Shown here: piece after piece, positions 33,364 through 42,793 of the stretch | Position numbering within the stretch: the first letter of the stretch is position 1 | How the letters are laid out: each line of letters starts with the position of its first letter | Notes under the pieces: model-generated | Databases searched by the model: none | What the model was told of the DNA's origin: nothing | The model's input: only the letters and a program-made list of their open reading frames with translations | Source of the DNA: an uncultured Lachnospiraceae bacterium | GTDB lineage: Bacteria; Bacillota; Clostridia; Lachnospirales; Lachnospiraceae | Direction: 5' to 3' | Length of the DNA: 64,000 nt | Assembly: GCA_904395885.1 (NCBI GenBank) | Contig: CAJFOF010000039.1 | Coordinates: forward strand, 1-64,000 | Translations under genes and position numbers: made by a program

Positions 33364-34035
33364 ATGACGGCGAACAAGAGAGAAAAACTGGAGAAAGAAC
33401 TTCAGCGTCTGGAAGAAATGCAGCGGTATGAGCGGGAATATGAAGTGTTTGGAACGGTATGCGGAATAGATGAAGCGGGCCGCGGGCCTCTGGCCGGACC
33501 AGTGGTAGCCGGTGCGGTAATTTTGCCAAGGGAGTGCCAGATTTTATACCTGAACGATTCCAAAAAGCTGTCTGAAAAAAAGCGGGAAGCGCTGTTTTTG
33601 GAAATACAGGAAAAAGCGACGGCATGGGCTGTCGGTGTGGTTTCCCCGAAAACAATTGATGAGATCAATATCCTTCAAGCAACGTACGAGGCTATGCGCC
33701 AGGCCATAGGAAAACTTTCCCTTATTCCCGATGTGCTTTTGAATGATGCGGTGACCATACCGGAGCCAGGGATTCAGGCGAGACAGATCCCCATTGTGAA
33801 AGGGGATGCCAAAAGCGTGTCCATAGCGGCGGCCAGCATTATGGCCAAGGTTACCCGGGATCATATGATGGAGGAATACGATAAGCTGTATCCGGAATAC
33901 GGCTTTGCCCGCCATAAGGGCTACGGGACTGCGGCTCACATTGAGGCCATTCGGCAGTACGGGCCCTGTCCGATCCACAGAAGGAGTTTTATTACAAAAT
34001 TTGTTCAGTCAGGGGGAGACGGAAACGACAGATAG
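33364..34035 (+). CDS. rnhB: Ribonuclease HII
   Basis: RNase HII removes ribonucleotides from DNA and RNA from RNA-DNA hybrids. The 223-residue protein has the catalytic I-D-E-A-G-R-G-P-L-A-G-P-V near residue 37, D-S-K-K-L-S, and the late K-G-D-A-K-S-x-S-I-A-A-A-S-I-x-A-K-V-T-R-D block with its acidic residues. The start is the ATG at 33364 behind GGCGGAGGAAG; the in-frame ORF that begins within lepB is longer than the family. Its 3' end overlaps the next gene. Confidence 0.96.
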   Translation: MTANKREKLEKELQRLEEMQRYEREYEVFGTVCGIDEAGRGPLAGPVVAGAVILPRECQILYLNDSKKLSEKKREALFLEIQEKATAWAVGVVSPKTIDEINILQATYEAMRQAIGKLSLIPDVLLNDAVTIPEPGIQARQIPIVKGDAKSVSIAAASIMAKVTRDHMMEEYDKLYPEYGFARHKGYGTAAHIEAIRQYGPCPIHRRSFITKFVQSGGDGNDR

Positions 34036-34372
34036 AAGAAAGGTAGGCAGCAGCTATGAGAAAATAGCGGCTGCCTATTTAGCAAATAGGGGGTATCAGA
34101 TATTGGCCTGCAATTACCGCAGCCGGCAGAAAAAAGAGATTGATCTGATTGCTCTGGAAGGGGACTGCCTTGTCTTTGCAGAGGTAAAATTTCGTTCAGA
34201 TGCCAGAAAAGGCGACCCGGCAGAGGCAGTCAATCCGGAAAAACAGCGGAGGATCCGAATGGCGGCAGGACAATATTTGCTGGAGCATCCGGAATATGGG
34301 CAGCTTTCCTGCCGGTTTGATGTGGTGGCGATCCTGGGTGCTGAGATTCGGCTGATTAAAGATGCGTTTTAG
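34001..34372 (+). CDS. YraN-family (UPF0102) endonuclease-fold protein, start uncertain
   Basis: A roughly 123-residue protein of the UPF0102 family with a restriction-endonuclease-like fold. Typical stretches are A-A-A-Y-L-A-N-R-G-Y-Q-I-L-x-x-N-Y-R, E-I-D-L-I-A, F-A-E-V-K-F-R and the K-Q-R-R-I-R segment. No in-frame ATG or GTG is well placed; I propose the TTG at 34001, 14 nt after an AAGGAG, giving a short overlap with rnhB. The position next to rnhB is the usual one. The cellular role is not established. Confidence 0.85.
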   Translation: MFSQGETETTDRRKVGSSYEKIAAAYLANRGYQILACNYRSRQKKEIDLIALEGDCLVFAEVKFRSDARKGDPAEAVNPEKQRRIRMAAGQYLLEHPEYGQLSCRFDVVAILGAEIRLIKDAF

Positions 34373-34388
34373 GTAAGGAGGAGACAAC

Positions 34389-35249
34389 ATGGAAATAAAA
34401 TGGAATCAAGCTTGCGGTCAGGCGGTTGAGATGGATGTCAAAGAGCAAAACGGTGTGGTCTGGCTGTCTTTTCCGGCTCTGGAAAAAACAGGGATAGTAA
34501 TAAACGGTTTTTCCACCCGCCATGGCGGGGTGAGCAGAGGGTGCTACACTTCTATGAACCTGTCGTTTTCCCGGGACGATGAAGAGAGCGCTGTTATGGA
34601 GAATTACAGGAGGATGGCAGAGGCGCTGGGAGTAAGTGTGGACAGCATGGTTCTGTCCTGGCAGACTCACACGGTGAATGTTCGTCGGATAACGGAAGCT
34701 GATAAGGGGAAAGGGATTATAAAAGAACGGGATTACCAGGATGTTGACGGCCTGATCACGGATATTCCCGGAATCACCCTGGTGACATTTTATGCCGACT
34801 GTGTTCCGCTGTATTTCCTGGATCCGAAAAGAAAGGCTATCGGTCTGTCCCACTCCGGTTGGAGAGGTACGGTGAGAAGAATGGGAGCTGTGACATTGAA
34901 GGAAATGGAGAAAGCCTACGGGACGAGAGCGGAAGATGTGATTGCCTGCATCGGCCCCAGCATCTGCCGGAGCTGTTTTGAAGTGGGGGAGGAAGTCATC
35001 GAGGAAGTAAAAAAAGCCTTCGGACCCCAGGGGGCCGAAAGCCTTTTCTGTGCCGGAAAAAGATCCGGAAAATATCAGTTGGATCTGTGGGAAGCAAATA
35101 AAAAAGTCTTAGAAGAGGCAGGGGTAAAGCCTGCCAACATTCATACTGCAGGAATCTGCACCATGTGCAATCCGGATCACCTTTATTCCCACAGGGTTAT
35201 GGGAAACCACAGGGGAAATCTGGCAGCCTTTCTCTCGCTGAGGGAATAA
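34389..35249 (+). CDS. pgeF: Peptidoglycan editing factor PgeF / YfiH-type polyphenol oxidase (laccase-like)
   Basis: A 286-residue member of the YfiH/DUF152 family. The metal-binding motifs are in place: G-F-S-T-R-H-G-G-V-S near residue 40, A-D-C-V-P-L-Y near residue 137, S-H-S-G-W-R-G-T, and C-I-G-P-S-I-C with H-T-A-G-I-C-T near the C-terminus. Members have been shown to act on purine nucleosides or to clear mis-incorporated amino sugars or L-Ser from cell-wall precursors. AAGGAGGAG precedes the ATG. It is convergent with the PRPP synthetase gene, 13 bp away. Confidence 0.93.
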   Translation: MEIKWNQACGQAVEMDVKEQNGVVWLSFPALEKTGIVINGFSTRHGGVSRGCYTSMNLSFSRDDEESAVMENYRRMAEALGVSVDSMVLSWQTHTVNVRRITEADKGKGIIKERDYQDVDGLITDIPGITLVTFYADCVPLYFLDPKRKAIGLSHSGWRGTVRRMGAVTLKEMEKAYGTRAEDVIACIGPSICRSCFEVGEEVIEEVKKAFGPQGAESLFCAGKRSGKYQLDLWEANKKVLEEAGVKPANIHTAGICTMCNPDHLYSHRVMGNHRGNLAAFLSLRE

Positions 35250-35262
35250 ATCTGACAGCAAT

Positions 35263-36471
35263 CTAAACAAAGCTGCCAACATAGTCGTAGCCATCGGCGT
35301 GATATCTCTGGAGCAGCTTCTGGATCTTCTCCGTGGGAGACAGGGAGGCGCTGATGGACACATCGTGATTGAGGGCGTTGATGATAGCAGCCATATATTT
35401 GCTCATATCGGCCTCAATATACCATTCCCTGGTCAGCAGCTCGGCTGGGCGGTAGTTAAGATTTGTGGTGATCACGTAATCGATGTACCCTTTATTATAA
35501 AATTCATCGAATTTTTCCAGACCGCTGGTAAACAGGCCAAAGGTACAGCATACCACAACCTTTTGAGCCTTTCGCTCTTTTAATTCCCGGGCAGTATCCA
35601 GCATACTCTCGCCGGAAGAGATCATATCGTCAATGATGATAACGGTTTTCCCTTCTACGGAAGAGCCGAGGAATTCGTGGGCCACGATAGGATTGCGGCC
35701 GTTGACGACCCTGGAGTAATCCCTTCTTTTATAGAACATGCCCATGTCCACGCTTAAGTTGTTTGCCAGATAGACGGCACGGTTCATAGCGCCTTCATCA
35801 GGGCTGATGATCATCAGATGCTCTTTGTCGATCCGGAGAGTGTTGTCATGGCGGAAAAGTGCCTTGATAAACTGGTAAGTAGGCATAAAGTTATCAAATC
35901 CATTGAGCGGAATGGCGTTCTGCACTCTGGGGTCGTGAGCGTCAAAGGTGATAATATTTTCCACGCCCATCTGAACCAGTTCTTCCAAAGCCATGGCGCA
36001 GTCCAGAGATTCTCTGTGAGAGCGCTTGTGCTGACGGCCTTCATATAAGAAGGGCATAATGACATTGACTCTGTGTGCTGTGGCACGGCAGGCCCCAATG
36101 ATCCGCTTTAAGTCCTGAAAATGATCATCCGGGGACATGTGATTGGTATAACCGTTGACAGTATAAGAAATACTGTAATTCGTGACATCCACCATGGCGA
36201 AGATGTCAGTACCGCGAACGGATTCATTCAGAAGTGCTTTTGCTTCACCGGTGCCGAAACGGGGACAAGAGCATTTTAACAGATAGGATTCGGCGTCATA
36301 CCCCCGGTAATGAAGGTCAGCTTTACGGCGAATCAGCTCTTCCGTATCATTTTTGCGGAAGGTGACAATATGGTCGTTGACCTTCTGAGCCAGATCCCGG
36401 CAACTGTCGAGCGCCGCCAGCTTTAACGGTGCGACTGGCAGAGAGTCGTGGAAAACATAAGTATTTTTCAT
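35263..36471 (-). CDS. prs: Ribose-phosphate pyrophosphokinase (long, divergent type)
   Basis: PRPP synthetase supplies PRPP for nucleotide, histidine and tryptophan synthesis. At 402 residues it is longer than the usual 310-320, with extra sequence at the N-terminus and inside the N-terminal half. The PRPP-binding loop is V-I-I-I-D-D-M-I-S-S-G-E-S near residue 280, and F-D-A-H-D-P-R near residue 185 is the flexible catalytic region of this group. G-R-Q-H-K-R matches the R-Q-D-R-K segment of the classical enzyme. Long versions like this occur in Lachnospiraceae beside a classical prs. It has its own promoter and a hairpin leader. Confidence 0.88.
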   Translation of the reverse strand: MKNTYVFHDSLPVAPLKLAALDSCRDLAQKVNDHIVTFRKNDTEELIRRKADLHYRGYDAESYLLKCSCPRFGTGEAKALLNESVRGTDIFAMVDVTNYSISYTVNGYTNHMSPDDHFQDLKRIIGACRATAHRVNVIMPFLYEGRQHKRSHRESLDCAMALEELVQMGVENIITFDAHDPRVQNAIPLNGFDNFMPTYQFIKALFRHDNTLRIDKEHLMIISPDEGAMNRAVYLANNLSVDMGMFYKRRDYSRVVNGRNPIVAHEFLGSSVEGKTVIIIDDMISSGESMLDTARELKERKAQKVVVCCTFGLFTSGLEKFDEFYNKGYIDYVITTNLNYRPAELLTREWYIEADMSKYMAAIINALNHDVSISASLSPTEKIQKLLQRYHADGYDYVGSFV

Positions 36472-36496
36472 TCTGGTTCCTCCATGAGAAATAGGG

Positions 36497-36559
36497 TAGG
36501 TACCTTTGGTGTGGGCAGTACCTATTCCATTTATAACATTTCAGAGGGGGCCCCGTCAA
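36497..36559 (-). promoter_or_regulatory. prs promoter and leader hairpin
   Basis: On the - strand, -35 TTGACG (36559-36554), 18-bp spacer, -10 TATAAA (36535-36530). Just after the start point a perfect 7-bp inverted repeat TAGGTAC/GTACCTA (36524-36518 with 36503-36497) encloses 14 nt. It ends about 15 bp upstream of the ribosome binding site. Confidence 0.55.
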
Positions 36560-36658
36560 TAGAAGCCCCATTTTTTGCCAGATTTTTTTCAGAAACAATG
36601 GCAGCGGCGGTGTACAAGGGATGACACGCCTTACCCGATGGAAATGCAGGAAAATTTC

Positions 36659-36687
36659 TTGTCAAAGCCAGGGAACTCTTGTATACT
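36659..36687 (+). promoter_or_regulatory. Promoter of the DUF512-der-plsY-gpsA operon
   Basis: -35 TTGTCA at 36659-36664, 17-bp spacer, -10 TATACT at 36682-36687. It is divergent from the prs promoter. The rest of the 253-bp gap shows no further feature. Confidence 0.8.
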
Positions 36688-36724
36688 AAAAATGAGTAAT
36701 TGAAAAAAGAAAGGCTGACACAAT

Positions 36725-38143
36725 ATGAAAAAGCAGCAGAGAGGTCATCGGATCGCAAGTGTAGACCGCGGTTCTATAGCCGAAGAATTGGAACTGGAGG
36801 CCGGTGACATACTTTTGTCCATTAACGGTCAGGAACTGGAAGATGTTTTTGACTATCAATATTTTGTAAACAGCGATTCCATGACTATGCTGGTCCAGAA
36901 GGCAAACGGTGAAGAGTGGGAGCTGGACATTGAAAATAATTATGAAGATCTGGGAATTAATTTTGAAAACAGCTTGATGAGCGATTATAAATCCTGCAGC
37001 AACCGGTGTATTTTCTGCTTTATTGATCAGATGCCGCCGGGGATGAGGGATACCCTGTACTTTAAAGATGATGATTCCAGATTGTCTTTTCTTCAGGGAA
37101 ACTACATCACCCTCACCAATATGAAGGAAAAGGACATTGACCGGATTATTCGTTTTAAGCTGTCCCCCATTAATATTTCTGTTCATACTACCAATCCGGA
37201 ACTGCGGTGTAAAATGCTCCACAACCGTTTTGCAGGCAGATCTCTGAAAATGATAGACAGACTGTACGAGGCCGGGACACCGATGAACGGCCAGATCGTC
37301 CTCTGTCCGGGAATCAACGACGGGGCGGAGCTGGACAGGACGATCCGGGATTTGGCTGAGTACATTCCTTGCATGGAGAGCGTGTCGGTCGTCCCCGTCG
37401 GTCTGACCAAATACCGGGACGGACTGTTCCCTTTGAGAACCTTTAACGCCAGAGAGGCCGGAGAGACAATTGATCTGATAGAAAAATGGCAGAAAAAACT
37501 GTACGCTGCCCATCAGACACATTTTATCCATGCCAGTGATGAATTCTATATTCTGGCAGGGCGTCCTCTGCCGGAAGAAGAGCGGTATGACGGTTATCCC
37601 CAGCTAGAGAACGGCGTTGGGATGCTGCGGCTTCTTACCGGAGAGGTGGAGGAGGCATTGGAGAACCTTGCAGAAGAAGACAGAGATGTTGAAGAGATGG
37701 AGGTTTCCATTGCTACGGGAAAACTGGCCTACCCGTTTCTCCAGACATATATTCAGCAGATTGAAGAGCGATTTCCGGCAAGAAAAGTCCATCTGTACGC
37801 CATCCGGAACGATTTCTTTGGGGAAGAGATTACGGTGGCGGGCCTGATCACAGGCCAGGATATTATCGCTCAGCTAAAAGGAAAAAATTTGGGGAGTTGT
37901 CTCCTGCTTCCATCCTGCATGTTCAGAAGCGGGGAGGAGGTATTTCTGGACGATGTGACCCGGACAGAGGTAGAAAGTTCTTTACAAGTGCCGGTCCATA
38001 TAGTAAAATCAGGCGGATACGACCTGGTGGATGCAATTCTTCACCCGGAACACGAAAAGGAACCGCCGGTATATGCCGGCTATGAACCGGAGCGGATCTT
38101 TGAGCACCGCCCGGGACAATATTTCTCTGAAGAAGGAGATTGA
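36725..38143 (+). CDS. Radical SAM protein with PDZ and DUF512 domains
   Basis: A 472-residue protein of unknown function common in Clostridia. An N-terminal PDZ-like domain (about residues 8-72) is followed by Cys91, Cys95 and Cys98 in C-S-N-R-C-I-F-C, the spacing that binds the radical SAM 4Fe-4S cluster. The C-terminal half is the DUF512 region, with [11 protein letters not shown] and L-L-P-S-C-M-F. Orthologues usually stand just before der, as here (1 bp apart). The reaction is unknown; a role in ribosome or tRNA biology has been suggested by context only. Confidence 0.9.
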   Translation: MKKQQRGHRIASVDRGSIAEELELEAGDILLSINGQELEDVFDYQYFVNSDSMTMLVQKANGEEWELDIENNYEDLGINFENSLMSDYKSCSNRCIFCFIDQMPPGMRDTLYFKDDDSRLSFLQGNYITLTNMKEKDIDRIIRFKLSPINISVHTTNPELRCKMLHNRFAGRSLKMIDRLYEAGTPMNGQIVLCPGINDGAELDRTIRDLAEYIPCMESVSVVPVGLTKYRDGLFPLRTFNAREAGETIDLIEKWQKKLYAAHQTHFIHASDEFYILAGRPLPEEERYDGYPQLENGVGMLRLLTGEVEEALENLAEEDRDVEEMEVSIATGKLAYPFLQTYIQQIEERFPARKVHLYAIRNDFFGEEITVAGLITGQDIIAQLKGKNLGSCLLLPSCMFRSGEEVFLDDVTRTEVESSLQVPVHIVKSGGYDLVDAILHPEHEKEPPVYAGYEPERIFEHRPGQYFSEEGD

Positions 38144-38144
38144 T

Positions 38145-39473
38145 ATGAGCAAACCAGTAGTTGCGATTGTAGGGCGTCCCAACGTGGGAAAATCCACATT
38201 GTTTAACGTTCTGGCAGGGGAGGCTATCTCCATTGTCAAGGATACCCCGGGCGTCACCAGGGACCGCATTTACGCGGATTGTACCTGGCTTGATATGAAT
38301 TTTACCTTAATTGATACCGGCGGTATCGAGCCGGACGCAAAAGATATCATTCTGTCCCAGATGAGGGAGCAGGCGGAGATCGCTATTTCCACGGCGGATG
38401 TGATTATCTTTATTGTAGATGTGCGGCAGGGCCTGGTGGACGCCGACTCTAAGGTGGCAGATATGCTGAGAAAGTCCAGAAAGCCTGTGGTCCTGGCTGT
38501 CAACAAAGTGGACAGTTTTCAGAAATTTGGCAATGATGTTTATGAATTTTATAATCTGGGAATCGGGGATCCGATTCCGGTGTCGGCTGCTTCCCGCCTG
38601 GGGATCGGAGAGCTTTTAGACGAAGTGGCAAAACATTTTGACCGGGAGCTTTTGGAGGACGAGGAGGACGACCGTCCCCGCATTGCTGTGGTAGGGAAAC
38701 CGAATGTGGGAAAATCTTCCCTGATCAACAAATTGCTGGGAGAGAACCGGGTTATCGTCTCCGATATCGCGGGGACTACCAGAGATGCAGTGGATACAGA
38801 GATCGTCCACAACGGAACAGAGTACGTTTTCATCGATACGGCAGGCTTGAGGAGAAAGAGCAAAATTAAAGAGGATTTGGAGAGATACAGTATTATCCGG
38901 ACTGTAACGGCTGTTGAGAGAGCGGATGTGGTGATTGTGGTCATAGATGCCATAGAGGGAGTCACCGAACAGGACGCAAAGATTGCCGGGATTGCCCATG
39001 ACAGGGGAAAAGGAGTTATTGTTGCGGTCAACAAGTGGGATGCTATTGAAAAGAACGACAAGACGATCTACGAATATACCAGAAAAATCAAAGAGGTTCT
39101 GTCCTTTATGCCGTACGCCGAATATCTGTTTATTTCTGCAGAGACGGGACAGAGACTAGGAAAGCTGTTTGACCTTATCGACATGGTACGGCAGAATCAG
39201 AACATGAGAGTGGCTACAGGCGTTTTGAATGAGATTATGACAGAAGCTGTGGCTATGCAGCAGCCGCCTTCTGATAAAGGCAAGCGCCTGAAGCTGTATT
39301 ACATGACACAGGTGGCTGTAAAGCCGCCGACCTTTGTGGTTTTTGTAAATGATAAAGAGCTGATGCACTTTTCTTATACCAGATACCTGGAAAACAAAAT
39401 CCGGGAAGCGTTCGGATTTAGGGGTACAGCCCTGAAATTTATTATCCGGGAACGGAAAGCAAAGGAGCAGTGA
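38145..39473 (+). CDS. der: Ribosome biogenesis GTPase Der (EngA)
   Basis: A 442-residue GTPase with two tandem G domains and a KH-like C-terminal domain, needed for 50S maturation. The first P-loop G-R-P-N-V-G-K-S-T is at about residue 9 and the second G-K-P-N-V-G-K-S-S near residue 185, each followed by D-T-x-G and N-K-x-D motifs. The start is the ATG at 38145 with AAGGAG 6 nt upstream; an in-frame start 114 bp earlier lies in the previous gene. Confidence 0.97.
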   Translation: MSKPVVAIVGRPNVGKSTLFNVLAGEAISIVKDTPGVTRDRIYADCTWLDMNFTLIDTGGIEPDAKDIILSQMREQAEIAISTADVIIFIVDVRQGLVDADSKVADMLRKSRKPVVLAVNKVDSFQKFGNDVYEFYNLGIGDPIPVSAASRLGIGELLDEVAKHFDRELLEDEEDDRPRIAVVGKPNVGKSSLINKLLGENRVIVSDIAGTTRDAVDTEIVHNGTEYVFIDTAGLRRKSKIKEDLERYSIIRTVTAVERADVVIVVIDAIEGVTEQDAKIAGIAHDRGKGVIVAVNKWDAIEKNDKTIYEYTRKIKEVLSFMPYAEYLFISAETGQRLGKLFDLIDMVRQNQNMRVATGVLNEIMTEAVAMQQPPSDKGKRLKLYYMTQVAVKPPTFVVFVNDKELMHFSYTRYLENKIREAFGFRGTALKFIIRERKAKEQ

Positions 39474-39477
39474 TTCT

Positions 39478-40152
39478 ATGGAACGGGTATTTTGTTTAGC
39501 GCTAGGATACGTATTCGGATTGTTTCAGACCGGCTATCTGTATGGACGGGCACATGGAATCGATATCCGAAGCCAGGGAAGCGGCAATTCAGGCACGACC
39601 AATGCTCTGAGGGTCATGGGGAAAAAGGCCGGTCTTATTGTTTTTGCGGGTGACTTTTTTAAGACTCTGATTCCCTGCCTTCTGGTAAGATTTTTTGTGG
39701 GAGACAGGGAGCTTTATACCCATCTGCTGGTGCTGTACACAGGTTTTGGCGTGACGCTGGGACATAATTTTCCGTTTTATCTGAAATTTAAAGGCGGAAA
39801 GGGGATTGCAGCGATGGCCGGTCTTCTGGCCGCCAGCGATATGCGGATCGCATTGATATGTCTGGCAGTTTTTATCGTGACAGTGGTTGTCACCCGCTAT
39901 GTATCTCTTGGCTCCCTGTTTGTGGCGGCGCTCTTCTTTATTCTGACAGTATATTTTACCATTTCGGGGAGCTACGGGACGGCAGGAGGCGTGGATATGT
40001 CGGGGATGACCTCGATGAATACGGGCCAGATTCGGATTGAATGTTGTGTTGCGGCTGGCGTTATCTCTTGCATGGCGTTCTGGAGGCACAGAGCCAATAT
40101 CGGCAGACTGATACACGGGACAGAAAATAAATTAGGAGCGAAGAAAGCATGA
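39478..40152 (+). CDS. plsY: Glycerol-3-phosphate acyltransferase PlsY
   Basis: PlsY transfers the acyl group from acyl-phosphate (made by PlsX) to glycerol-3-phosphate in the membrane. The three conserved loops are seen: G-S-G-N-S-G-T-T-N-A-L-R near residue 36, G-H-N-F-P-F-Y-L-K-F-K-G-G-K-G near residue 98, and H-R-A-N-I-G-R-L near residue 206. At 224 residues it is slightly long because of an insert rich in Gly, Thr and Met near residues 165-185. The stop overlaps the gpsA start by 4 bp. Confidence 0.95.
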   Translation: MERVFCLALGYVFGLFQTGYLYGRAHGIDIRSQGSGNSGTTNALRVMGKKAGLIVFAGDFFKTLIPCLLVRFFVGDRELYTHLLVLYTGFGVTLGHNFPFYLKFKGGKGIAAMAGLLAASDMRIALICLAVFIVTVVVTRYVSLGSLFVAALFFILTVYFTISGSYGTAGGVDMSGMTSMNTGQIRIECCVAAGVISCMAFWRHRANIGRLIHGTENKLGAKKA

Positions 40153-41156
40153 TGCAGATAGGCGTAATCGGTTCGGGCACCTGGGGAACCGCCCTGGCCG
40201 CCCTTCTTATACATAACGGCGAAAAGGCGACTTTGTGGTCTGCCTTTGAAAAGGAGGCGCAGCAGATCCGCGAGACCAGGAAACATCCCAACCTTCCTGA
40301 GACAGAGCTTCCTGAGAATATGGAGATTACCACCGATTTAGAGAAGGCTATGGACGGCAAGGACATGCTGGTTCTGGCAGTCCCCTCTATCTATGTCAGG
40401 GAGACGGCGAGAAAAATGGCGCCTATCTGCCGCAAGGGGCAGATAATCGTAAATGTGGCAAAAGGGATAGAGGAAGATTCCCTGATGGTGCTTTCTCAAG
40501 TCATAGAAGAAGAACTTCCGCAGGCTGATGTAGCCGTCCTTTCCGGACCGAGCCATGCTGAGGAAGTCAGCCGGTTTCTGCCTACCACCTGTGTGGTGGG
40601 TGCCCACAGCCGGGAGACGGCGGAGACGGTCCAGAAAGTATTTATGAGCCAGGTGTTTCGGGTCTATACCAGTCCGGATATGATAGGGATAGAGCTGGGA
40701 GCAGCACTGAAAAATGTGATCGCTCTGGCTGCCGGGATCGCTGATGGCCTGGGATACGGGGACAATACCAAGGCGGCACTGATTACCAGGGGGATTGCCG
40801 AGATCAGCAGATTGGGAACCGCTATGGGGGGAAAACCTCAGACGTTTGCGGGATTGTCAGGGATCGGTGATTTGATCGTGACCTGTGCCAGTATGCACAG
40901 CCGAAACCGGCGGGCCGGTATCCTGATTGGAAAAGGCTATTCTATGGAAGAGGCGATGAAAGAGGTCAAGATGGTAGTGGAGGGTGTGTATTCCGCAAAG
41001 GCGGCCAGGACCCTCTCGCACAAATATCAGGTACCAATGCCTATCGTGGAACAGGTCAATGAGGTCTTATTTGAAGGAAAACCGGCAGGAGATGCGGTCC
41101 GGGATCTGATGCTCAGGGACAGACAAATTGAGAACCGGGAACTGGAGTGGGAATAG
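40149..41156 (+). CDS. gpsA: Glycerol-3-phosphate dehydrogenase [NAD(P)+]
   Basis: GpsA reduces dihydroxyacetone phosphate to sn-glycerol-3-phosphate, the backbone substrate of PlsY encoded just upstream. The Rossmann motif G-V-I-G-S-G-T-W-G-T-A-L is at the N-terminus, and the catalytic region has V-A-K-G-I-E, G-A-A-L-K-N-V-I-A-L-A-A-G and the substrate-binding S-R-N-R-R-A-G near residue 255. At 335 residues it has the usual length. ATGA coupling to plsY makes a small phospholipid-backbone module. Confidence 0.97.
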   Translation: MMQIGVIGSGTWGTALAALLIHNGEKATLWSAFEKEAQQIRETRKHPNLPETELPENMEITTDLEKAMDGKDMLVLAVPSIYVRETARKMAPICRKGQIIVNVAKGIEEDSLMVLSQVIEEELPQADVAVLSGPSHAEEVSRFLPTTCVVGAHSRETAETVQKVFMSQVFRVYTSPDMIGIELGAALKNVIALAAGIADGLGYGDNTKAALITRGIAEISRLGTAMGGKPQTFAGLSGIGDLIVTCASMHSRNRRAGILIGKGYSMEEAMKEVKMVVEGVYSAKAARTLSHKYQVPMPIVEQVNEVLFEGKPAGDAVRDLMLRDRQIENRELEWE

Positions 41157-41268
41157 GAGATAAGGGGAACGGCTGGACTGGCAATAACCGGTAGGAATGG
41201 AACCTATGAATAGAAATTATAATGTCTGTTCTTTTCAGCAAAAAGCGGAAAATAACCGGGAGAAACAG

Positions 41269-41297
41269 TTGACAACCCGTGCCAGACTCACTATAAT
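41269..41297 (+). promoter_or_regulatory. Consensus promoter of the liv operon
   Basis: -35 TTGACA at 41269-41274, 17-bp spacer, -10 TATAAT at 41292-41297, a perfect sigma-A promoter. The 112 bp between gpsA and this promoter contain no clear terminator. Confidence 0.93.
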
Positions 41298-41303
41298 TTA
41301 AAA

Positions 41304-41437
41304 AAGCTTTTAAGCGGCGGCTTTACAGCATACGGCCGGAACAGGCCGGAAGTTGTAGCCGTTTTCGCATTCCAGGGTGTACGCTCAGAGCGAACATTGT
41401 CCGTGAAGAACCGTTTGCCCTGGAGGCGAAGAAAAAA
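41304..41437 (+). promoter_or_regulatory. Structured untranslated leader of the liv operon
   Basis: About 130 nt with two folded parts. The first is a hairpin with CGGCC/GGCCG at its tip (41335-41350 region) and GGC/GCC at its base. The second is a two-segment helix, TTCGC + TCCAGGG (41364-41368, 41371-41377) with CCCTGGA + GCGAA (41418-41424, 41426-41430), enclosing about 40 nt with a small CGCT/AGCG hairpin. It ends shortly before the ribosome binding site. I do not recognise the RNA class. Confidence 0.5.
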
Positions 41438-41452
41438 GAGGAGGAGACAATT

Positions 41453-42691
41453 ATGAAAAGAAAAGTTTTAAGTCTTACTTTGGCAGCTGCTATGGCAGCT
41501 TCTCTTGCAGCCTGCGGCAGTTCCGGAAGCGGAAGCACTACTGAAGCTGCAGCCACCACCGCTGCGGCAGAGGCTGAAGAGACAGAGGCAGCAGGTGCAG
41601 AGACAGAAGCCCCTGCAGCAGACGGCGCTACCTGGAAGATTGGCGCTATCGGACCGCTGACCGGAGGTACAGCTATTTACGGACAGGCAGTTGTTAACGG
41701 CGCGGAGCTGGCAGTAAATGAGATCAACGCAGCAGGCGGCATTAATGGCTATCAGATTGAATATAACAGCGCGGATGATGAAAATGACGCTGAGAAGGCT
41801 GTCAATGCATATAACAGTTTAAAGGACTGGGGAATGCAGATGCTGGTGGGAACCACTACCTCCAATCCCTGTATCGCTGTTGCTGATAAGTCTATGGCAG
41901 ACAATATGTTCCAGATCACTCCTTCCGGCTCTGCTGTTGAGTGCGCTGCTAACCCCAATGTATTCCGTGTGTGCTTTGCTGACCCGGATCAGGGAGCTGC
42001 ATCCGCCCAGTATATCGGCGAACACAAATTAGCTACCAAGGTTGCTGTTATCTATGACAGCTCCGATGTATATTCCAGCGGTATCTATACCAAATTTGCA
42101 CAGGAAGCAGAGAATCAGGGACTGGAGATTGTTGCGGCTGAGGCATTTACCGCAGACAGCAACAAGGACTTTACAACCCAGCTTCAGAAGGCAAAAGATG
42201 CGGGCGCAGAACTGGTATTCCTTCCCTTCTATTATACCGAAGCTTCTCTGGTACTGACCCAGGCAAATACCATGGGATGGGAGCCGATGTTCTTCGGATG
42301 CGATGGTATGGATGGTATTTTGGGTGTTGAGAATTTTGACACCAGCCTTGCAGAGGGGTTGATGCTTCTGACTCCTTTCGCGGCAGATGCTACGGATGAG
42401 CTGACTGTAAACTTTGTTTCTTCTTATGAAGAGCAGTACGGCGGAACTCCGAACCAGTTTGCAGCAGATGCTTATGATGCAGTTTACATTATCAAGGCTG
42501 CTCTGGAAGATGCAGGAGCTACCCCGGATATGAGCGTTTCTGACATCTGCGAAGCTTTAAAGACCTCTATGCTGAATATTACAGTGGATGGTCTGACCGG
42601 TACAGGTATGACCTGGAATGAGGCAGGCGAACCTAACAAAGCTCCGAAGGCAGTAAAGATCGAGAATGGCGCTTATACTGCAATGGAATAA
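41453..42691 (+). CDS. livJ: Branched-chain amino-acid-type ABC transporter substrate-binding lipoprotein
   Basis: A 412-residue LivJ/LivK-type binding lipoprotein. The signal peptide ends in L-A-A-C (Cys21 lipidated), followed by a low-complexity Ser/Thr/Ala/Glu linker to about residue 60. The mature domain begins W-K-I-G-A-I-G-P-L-T-G-G-T-A-I-Y-G, typical of the peripheral-binding type I fold with its conserved Ser/Thr and Tyr contacts. The gene is first in a complete livJHMGF operon behind a perfect promoter. Related proteins bind other amino acids, amides or urea, so the ligand is not certain. A stem-loop follows, favouring excess binding protein. Confidence 0.93.
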   Translation: MKRKVLSLTLAAAMAASLAACGSSGSGSTTEAAATTAAAEAEETEAAGAETEAPAADGATWKIGAIGPLTGGTAIYGQAVVNGAELAVNEINAAGGINGYQIEYNSADDENDAEKAVNAYNSLKDWGMQMLVGTTTSNPCIAVADKSMADNMFQITPSGSAVECAANPNVFRVCFADPDQGAASAQYIGEHKLATKVAVIYDSSDVYSSGIYTKFAQEAENQGLEIVAAEAFTADSNKDFTTQLQKAKDAGAELVFLPFYYTEASLVLTQANTMGWEPMFFGCDGMDGILGVENFDTSLAEGLMLLTPFAADATDELTVNFVSSYEEQYGGTPNQFAADAYDAVYIIKAALEDAGATPDMSVSDICEALKTSMLNITVDGLTGTGMTWNEAGEPNKAPKAVKIENGAYTAME

Positions 42692-42717
42692 TCGGACGAT
42701 AGAATAAAAAACCCACA

Positions 42718-42745
42718 GAGGGTTGTCGTTTGACAACCCTCTTCT
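42718..42745 (+). terminator. Stem-loop after the binding-protein gene (attenuator)
   Basis: Perfect 10-bp stem (42718-42727 with 42732-42741) with a GTTT loop and the short tail TTCTT. It probably stops or slows part of the transcription and protects the upstream message, so that livHMGF are expressed less than livJ. Confidence 0.75.
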
Positions 42746-42793
42746 TGGGCTATTGCAGAATTTTTTTAGTATTTAAGAACAAGAGGTGCAGAA

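Noticed and set aside
32567..33655. Open frame of 362 codons on the - strand over rbgA, lepB and rnhB
   Set aside because: It is antisense to three real, overlapping genes and shows no family motif.
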